Source of the DNA: Xiphydria camelus
Lineage: Eukaryota > Arthropoda > Insecta > Hymenoptera > Xiphydriidae
NCBI GenBank assembly: GCA_963678675.1
Contig: OY783198.1
Coordinates: 26,956,684 to 27,020,683, forward strand
Length of the DNA: 64,000 bases
Direction of reading: 5' to 3'
Below are positions 58,033 through 64,000 of this stretch, one piece after another; position 1 is the first letter of the stretch, and every line of letters begins with the position of its first letter. The position numbers were made by a program, and so were the translations under genes. The notes beneath the pieces are model-generated. The model was given only the letters and a program-made list of their open reading frames with translations, ran no database searches and had not been told where the DNA came from.

Positions 58033-60504
58033 ATGGTGTCATCCTTTAAGGTTAAATTCTGTGTATTTTTGAGTAATTCCTGTGCGTTGATTGCAGCTAA
58101 GAAAGAGAAATGTCCGTACATGGAAAAATGTTATCGCAAAAATCCCATTCACTTCAACGAGATGTCACATCCGCATCGTAAGTATTTCATTAAAATGTTT
58201 CAAGCAACAACACACACACACACACACACAAAGCCTGTATGAAAAGACTCCAATTTTTCTTTCAGTCGAAAAACTCGTCATCGACCAATTGGACGGAGTT
58301 GTTACAGTGCCAGCGCGTCTAGACTTCGAGTGCAGCGATAGATCAAACTTGCTGGATCAATTGAAAGTCTTGCAGATGGTACTCAGAACGGAAAGAAATA
58401 AGAATGCAAGAAGCTCCTCCCCGGTAACTGCGAAAAAGGAAGCTAAAAGTGAAACGAGTGCAACCAAAGCGAAAACTGCAAAGACTGAAATTTCACAAGA
58501 TTTACTGGAAAGGATCGAAAGAAATAAAATGGCAGCGATCGCCAGGAAGGAAGCGAAGTTGAGAGAAATGGATTCCAAAGCTGCGTTGCTCGTGAAACCT
58601 TCTACCAGCAATAGCGGCAACCCCTTTGGCAAGAGGGAGTTCAAATCAGACGAAGAAGATGTAACGGAAGTTGAAGAGGAGAAAGAACGAAAGCAAAATA
58701 CTCAGGGAATGAAGAGAAGTTCGAATGTTTTAACGAACGAATCATCCTCGGCAAAGAAGTCTAAAGCCGATAGCGGAAGCGAAAATGGAAAAGCCAATGG
58801 CACTGCGCAGTTCCTCAGAACCCAAAGCGACGGCAATACACCTTCGAGCACTTCGCAAGGCTCTTCTATAATAGAGGAGTATACGGCCGGCTGTTCGAAC
58901 AGTTCAAAAAGGCTGGAACTTAGGAAGAAAACGATCGAAAAAATGCGGCGGCACGGTCACGATATTTCCACAGTCGAACCTGGCGAGTTTCCCCTCAAGT
59001 ACGCTCTATCGGCGCCCTATTACTTATTTTTTACGAGAGTCGAACACTCCAAACCGACGTACAACCAAAAGTACTCCATCACATTCCCAGAGTTGTTGGA
59101 TCAAGGCTTGGGAGAGATAGTCTGCAGTTTGCACTTTAATTTCATAGTCGACGTTGGCTGGCTGTGCTTGCAATACTTATTAGCGGCACAAAGAACCGAC
59201 ATGTTGATCCTGCATCAAGAGAGGGCCGATAGCGAAAAGCTACCGTCCAATATCAAACTGATAACCGTCGATATGCCTACTCAGTACGGTTGTCATCACT
59301 CCAAAGTCATGGTTTTGAAGTATCGCGACAACGGGATCAGGGTCGTCGTGTCGACCGCCAACCTTTATTCCGACGATTGGGAGAACAGGGCGCAGGGGTG
59401 AGTCGAGGCTTTACTTTCTATACACGCCGTTTGTCGTAATCGTTATCGAATCTCCGCGTTTCAGGCTTTGGCTCTCTCCTCATCTTCCACAGCTGCCAGA
59501 TTCCGCAAATCCCAGCGACGGCGAATCCCCGACCGGCTTCAAGAAAGACTTCGAACGGTACCTGCAGAAATACAAACAGCCGGCATTGACGGAGTGGCTC
59601 TACGCGGTGCGAAGGGCGGATTTCTCCGAAGTGAACGTCTTCTTCGTAGGCTCCGTTCCCGGATACCACAAGGACGTGGAGAAGGATAGCTGGGGTTACA
59701 GAAAAGTCGCCTCGGTGCTCTCGAAGCACGCGACGTTACCGGCGAACGCTCCTTATTGGCCGTTGATCGCGCAGTGTTCCAGCATAGGCAGTCTGGGACC
59801 CAAGTACGAGAGCTGGTTGCTCAAGGAAATAGTTCCCGCGATGTCTTCGGAGATCAACAAAGGACTGAAGAGCTTGCCGAACTTTCAGTTTATTTATCCG
59901 ACCATCAACAACTACAAGAACAGCTTCGACATGCGGTCCGGCTCCTCCTGTTTACCCTACAGTATAAAAACTCACGAGAAACAAAAGTGGATCGAGTCGT
60001 ACATGTAGTGAGTTTCGGAATAACGTCACGTTCCAGCCACGTGCCGCGATATATTCGTTGTTGTAATCCTTGATTCAATCCTTTCCGCAGTCAGTGGAAG
60101 GCCACGAGTACCGCGAGAGACCGAGCCATACCGCATATTAAAACGTACACGAGAATATCGCCGGATTTCAAGGAGATTCCTTGGTTCGTCCTGACCAGCG
60201 CCAATCTCAGCAAAGCGGCTTGGGGCTCCATGCGCGGCAGTCATTACGTCATGAGCTACGAAGCTGGTGTCATTTTCACTCCAAAGCTGGTGGTAAGTGC
60301 GACGAGGAAGCTTTATCTCTGATGAATATTTTTCGAATTCTCTTCGGTCGTTTCCAGACGGGAAAGACGACTTTTCCCATAATGGGAAGAGGGGAGACAC
60401 CCGACGGATCGCCAGGTTTTCCGATTCCCTATGACCTTCCGCTCACGCGTTACAACCCCGGCGACAAGCCCTTCGTCGGGGAATTCTTCATGGGATACGA
60501 ATGA
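58033..60504 (+). CDS. Tdp1: Tyrosyl-DNA phosphodiesterase 1 with N-terminal PBZ zinc finger; five coding exons
   Basis: Tdp1 hydrolyses the 3'-phosphotyrosyl bond left when topoisomerase I is trapped on DNA, and trims other 3' blocks; it acts in the nucleus. Exons joined in frame are 58033-58177, 58266-59397, 59465-60007, 60091-60292 and 60358-60504 (TGA at 60502-60504), giving 722 residues. All four introns (88, 67, 83 and 65 bp) have GT-AG borders, and donors such as GTGAGT and GTAAGT. Residues 27-46 form a C-x5-C-x6-H-x5-H PBZ finger. Residues about 95-285 are a charged, low-complexity linker with basic clusters and an RPA32-binding-like helix at 123-150. The catalytic region starts near residue 290. 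The first HKD half has HSK (His345, Lys347) followed by STANLYSDDW; the second has PHIKTY (His622, Lys624) followed by TSANLSKAAWG. The C-terminal FPIPYDLP matches the family end. Human TDP1 is about 608 residues, so this protein is longer at its N-terminus. The start is uncertain: an acceptor-like site ends at 58096, so an upstream first exon is possible. Confidence 0.96.
58097..58177 (+). other. Alternative upstream boundary of the first visible Tdp1 exon
   Basis: A pyrimidine-containing stretch ending TTGCAG at 58091-58096 looks like a 3' splice site directly before the zinc-finger codons, which begin AAG AAA GAG. If used, residues 1-21 of the 58033 model (a hydrophobic, Cys-containing run) would be intronic and the true ATG would lie upstream in an exon ending in phase 1. 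An ATG at 57489 followed after 13 nt by a GTAAAT donor would have the right phase, but the donor is weak. I cannot choose between the two from sequence alone. Confidence 0.45.
58111..58170 (+). other. PBZ (APLF-like CCHH) zinc finger coding segment in Tdp1 exon 1
   Basis: Residues 27-46 read CPYMEKCYRKNPIHFNEMSH. The spacing is C27-x5-C33-x6-H40-x5-H46, and the CYRKNPxH core is the hallmark of PBZ fingers in APLF and CHFR, which bind poly(ADP-ribose). One usual position differs: the glycine after the tyrosine (CxYG) is methionine here. Splicing at 58177/58266 continues the finger as HPHLEKL, the usual PBZ tail, which supports the splice model and shows that the finger belongs to the same protein as the phosphodiesterase. 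Binding to poly(ADP-ribose) is inferred from family resemblance. Confidence 0.88.
58210..58230. repeat. (CA)n microsatellite in Tdp1 intron 1
   Basis: About ten CA units lie within the 88-bp first visible intron. Length change here would alter a very short intron but not the protein. Confidence 0.95.
58490..58570 (+). other. RPA32-binding-like helix in the Tdp1 linker
   Basis: Residues about 124-150 contain LLERIERNKMAAIARKEAKL. Known RPA32 C-terminal-domain ligands (UNG2, XPA, TIPIN, SMARCAL1, RAD52) share a helix with an I-E/Q-R/E-N-K/R core followed by A, L and basic residues. The core R-I-E-R-N-K followed by A-x-x-R-K-x-A-K-L fits that pattern closely. The stretch sits inside an otherwise disordered, Ser/Lys/Glu-rich linker, where such recruitment helices are usually found. 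The functional claim is inference from the motif; a generic charged helix remains possible. Confidence 0.6.
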
Positions 60505-60575
60505 GCTGTTAACTTCGGTCATATATTGTATATTTTATTATTTCTTCCAAGAGTATTTTTTGTCTCCGCGAAAAG

Positions 60576-60581
60576 AATAAA
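60576..60581 (+). terminator. Poly(A) signal of Tdp1
   Basis: A canonical AATAAA lies 72 bp after the Tdp1 stop codon, and no other AATAAA is closer. This implies a short 3' UTR of about 90-100 nt. Confidence 0.75.
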
Positions 60582-63500
60582 TTATGCATACGATTTTTAC
60601 CTCCTTTATACGCGTACCTATCTCGTTTGATTTTTAAATATTTTTCACGTGAATTCATCTATCGTTAATCCACCCCCTCGATTATGAGTGGTCCTCAATA
60701 TTGTTCACCCCTCTCCATATGAATGCTTCCCTTGACAGTCAAGTGAATTTGGCTCCGAATAAGTCCGCCGGCCGTCAAGTGAATCCGCTCCTCAATAGTC
60801 CGCCCTTCCCTTCGATGCGTACACGTAAATTCAGTTTGCCGAATCGTAGATTCCCCAATCCGAGCAGTCCTCGCGACGCAACGCGCTGAACGTATCGCGA
60901 GAAACCGGAAGGTAGAAACTGCCGTATAAGCCAGAAGTGATTTCGAACGTTCTCCCCAGAATTCCCATTCCGGGCGTGTCTTTTCAGCCGCGACAGACCC
61001 ACGGCGATTCTCCGACCGGCTCTCGGGATCGCGTTTTCCATAAAACATCAGCAGGAAAGCGTTTCCTGATGAAACGCACACGCGACGCGACGGTGGCTTC
61101 GCGGTGGCGCGCATCGGCACCGTGCATGCTTCGCCTGTAAACTGCCGTTAACGAGCGGCTATTCTCCCATACGCAGCAATTACGCACGGTCTACACCTGT
61201 TCCGCAATCCGAATCGACGATATCAACCTTTCCCGCGGGTTCCCGAGCGTCACACGACCGCCGGCCTCGAGCCTGAACGATCCCCGTTGCTCCGAGCGCG
61301 CGTAACACGCGCCCGCATCGACTTTGCCGCTTTATTCATAATGACGATAACGCGATAAGTCTGCATTCGGCCCGCGATTGCGAGAATTCTCGCGGAACGA
61401 GGCATATACATTCCAGGGGAAGAAAGGAGAAGCTGGCACGAATACACGCGTGAATTGTATTCGCTTCGAGTGAGCCGCAACACGTACCGCATGCGCGAGT
61501 GGAGAGTTAACATTTTCAGCGAATGGATTTCCGACAGTTTCGAATGACTTTTTAATTGATACTTCGGGAGGCATGAATTCTTTAAATTCTTACGATTATA
61601 ATTAATCGTCGAAGATGACACGGAAAAAGTGTAATCAGATCTCAGTTACTTCTCAGATAGCGCAATTTAAATATAGCTAACGACCGAGATAAATCTTTTG
61701 TTATTCATAGTTGTCAAAGTGCGCTTTCATTGCCGGTTTCGCTTTGCAGCGTAACGCTCTTATCGAACTCACGTTCTCTTCGTCGCGCTATATCCGTGTA
61801 AACGTTTTCGTTCGCCGAACACACAATGACGCTTTCGCGAAATGCTCCGCGCGCGCGTACGTCTCGTCCGGTCGATAAGGCCGAGAGGTCCGGGTTCGTT
61901 TTCTCTCGTCGATCGATCGATTCCTCTTCATTCGCTTCGACTTTGGTAAGTACTTGTATGCGGAAGTGGATCAGGCAGTGATTGTCGACAACTACTTATA
62001 ATACAATGTGAAAATAACTGAGCTATTAAAAGAGCTGGGTAAAGGGTGCACTTTTTGTAAATTAACTCCATATACACATGTATGTCTACACTTTCGTATG
62101 AATTACACGATTACCTAGATTACTTGATGAGGATGAATACTAAAGTGAACTCTGACCGTCTCTCGATGTTTACAAGCGCGTATATGTAATCAGATGAGCG
62201 CTCATCTCAGGTAGGTATACGTAGTACGAGTACTTCCGTTCTCACACCCAGAAATGCCAAAGCGATTTCAATGATCTCGTACTCTATAATCTAGCTCTCG
62301 AAGTACATAATGTCCATATAGACATACCGTATCGCAAGAGAGCCGAGGAGAAACATCCTCTTCCCGTTAATATTTGTTTAGCCAACGATTATCGTTCCAG
62401 CATCAACTATTGCGCGCTTAACTTTCGTTTCTTCGATGCGGTGTAACGCCTCATCCTTTATCCGAATTACTCATCAAAGGGCCAACCAAGTCAGTCCTCT
62501 CGATAAAAAATATACCCGTGCGCCTAGCTGCTGCAAAAATCCTTGCACCGAGCAACGCGCACTTCCGAGAACTCGTTGATTAGGCGCGACGGCGACGAAC
62601 GATCCGTATGAGAAATCACACGCACCGTCAACGAGGCGATTTGCCGCCCGATAAAATTCCGCGCGCACGTATTTCTTTGTCGACGCGAGAGCGATTACTC
62701 CTGCTCGTGATTGTGCTCAAATCCGCCCCAGCTGGTAAGTGAGCAAGGCGTACAGGTATGCTGTCATTCGCGTGACCAGACGATCGAGTGGCAAGATCAA
62801 ACCGCGCAACGTGCGTCGTATCGATTTCTCGGGGCTTTTAGCGCGGGCAATGACGAATTGCAGTGCGATCCGTATTCGTAATTCTTCTAAATTAAATCGT
62901 CGAATTTACGGCGACCTAAACGTTACGATTATCCTAGTATTTAATCGTGATAATGTCATACTTAACGCGTGCCACTGATTTCGCTCTCAGTTAGACTATA
63001 ATCGATCGGATCGACGAGTCGTTTAGATTTCAACCGCGTCTGCGATTTTTCGACATCCGTTAATCGGTATAAATAAAAACTGTCATCAACGAGCTCCGCA
63101 TCCAGTCGATATTCGCGACACTCACAGACTCCGTATTATTTTTTTACAATGACCTCGGTCAAAAATGATAGCGGAAATTAAACAACCGAAAGAAAATATC
63201 CTTTCCGGAATCGTCTCCATCTCGTTTAGCGTTCGCATGCAGTCGACCTTCGACATCACGCGTCGATCGTCTATTCGCGCCGACACGTGCGGCTTCGACC
63301 CAGGAGAGAAAGAAAGAAAGAAAGAGGAGAAGAAGGACACGGCGTGAGCGTCTCGCGCCGCGGCGACGGTGTTCTACAGGAGCAACAGCCCCCACCGTTC
63401 CGCCCGGAAAATCTTTGGCCGGATGTTGAGCGGCGCGCGCGTCTCTCGGAAAGGGTGTAGCGTTACGACGTCCGCCGACGCCGCGAGTCCTCCGCCGCGA

Positions 63501-64000
63501 TCAGTCCGCGGAATGTCGGCTGGCCGGCAACGTATACCTCCAAACGAAGCCAGGCAACGGATTTGCCCCTGTCCAGCGCGCGACACCTGATCGCAGGACG
63601 CGGCGGTGCTCGAGGCGCGCGCTGAGCTCCGCGGACCCCGGGGTAACCTTTGTGTAATCCTCCGCCACCGGGACCGGAATTGTAATATTTTGGAGCTTTC
63701 GTGCGCGGAAGTGCGGCGACCGTTCGATCGGCACTCGGTGACTTTTACAGTGCGACGACGAGTCGAGGAAAACGGTTCGAAGAATCGTTGCCGCTCCATT
63801 TTCGGCGGATATCGCTCAGTAAGTGTACGATGCGTTTTCCTTTTATTCGCGTGACGTGTGAAATGTGCAAACAACTGTGAGAAAGGAGCGGCGAGGTCTC
63901 GAGGACTGCAGAGGCAGTGCGGGTGTAATTAAAGACCAGGAGTTGCGTCTCGACGCTCGCCAAATAGCGGCGTTGGAAAATTGACGGAGAAAAATGATAG
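60582..64000. other. Region downstream of Tdp1, CpG-rich
   Basis: Local repeats of TCAAGTGAAT and AATAGTCCGCC words occur at 60.69-60.82 kb. Several strong GTAAGT donors (61946, 62735, 63814) could belong to untranslated or first exons of a gene beyond the window. No conserved protein is recognisable. The 166-codon minus-strand frame at 63374-63874 is Arg-rich and unconvincing. Confidence 0.45.
61826..61945 (+). CDS. Weak candidate first coding exon of an unknown gene
   Basis: An ATG opens 40 codons (Arg/Ser-rich, beginning MTLSRNAPRARTSRPVDKAE) that end exactly at a strong GTAAGT donor at 61946. Unspliced, the frame stops 14 codons later. I recognise no domain. A second GTAAGT site at 62735 and a third at 63814 suggest a region that could hold alternative first exons of a gene lying further downstream. 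CpG-rich DNA makes Arg-rich open frames by chance, so this is only a candidate. Confidence 0.15.

Overview
The window looks like one piece of an animal, most probably insect, nuclear genome. There is no bacterial gene packing. The only gene I can support is split by four short introns (65-88 bp) with GT-AG borders. Most of the rest is non-coding DNA with frequent CpG, microsatellites and many small foldback or terminal-inverted-repeat elements. High CpG, compact introns and this repeat style fit a hymenopteran such as an ant, but that assignment is inference; no sequence here identifies the species.

The one confident gene lies at about 58.03-60.50 kb on the + strand and encodes tyrosyl-DNA phosphodiesterase 1 (Tdp1, glaikit in Drosophila). 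The spliced model has five coding exons and 722 codons plus stop. It carries both catalytic H-x-K motifs. Ahead of the catalytic region it has two things not found in human TDP1: a C-x5-C-x6-H-x5-H zinc finger of the PBZ (poly(ADP-ribose)-binding) type at the N-terminus, and a helix in the linker that resembles the RPA32-binding motif of UNG2, TIPIN and SMARCAL1. Together these suggest a topoisomerase-lesion repair enzyme that may be recruited both by PARP signalling and by RPA-coated single-stranded DNA. This is the most interesting biology in the window.

Layout: 0-58 kb is gene-poor or intronic or intergenic DNA. It contains TTAA-flanked (piggyBac-like) elements near 1.0, 7.4, 12.2, 21.9 and 51.5 kb; TA-flanked elements near 14.3, 16.1, 24.2, 27.9 and 44.7 kb, one of them bracketed by an unusual duplication of about 70 bp; a hAT-like element at 9.6 kb; and foldback elements near 1.7, 7.0, 20.5, 26.6, 27.7, 38.4, 39.5-39.9, 40.9, 43.9 and 49.9 kb. 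There is also a palindromic AT-rich family at 6.1, 29.0, 52.6 and 52.9 kb, a tandem array of about 144 bp with repeated CACGTG sites at 18.1-18.5 kb, and a hammerhead-ribozyme-like structure at 3.2 kb. 58.0-60.6 kb holds Tdp1 and its poly(A) signal. 60.6-64 kb is CpG-rich non-coding DNA with one weak candidate first exon at 61.8 kb.

Coordinates of repeats were read by eye and their ends may be off by a few bases. No alignment, folding or database search was run.
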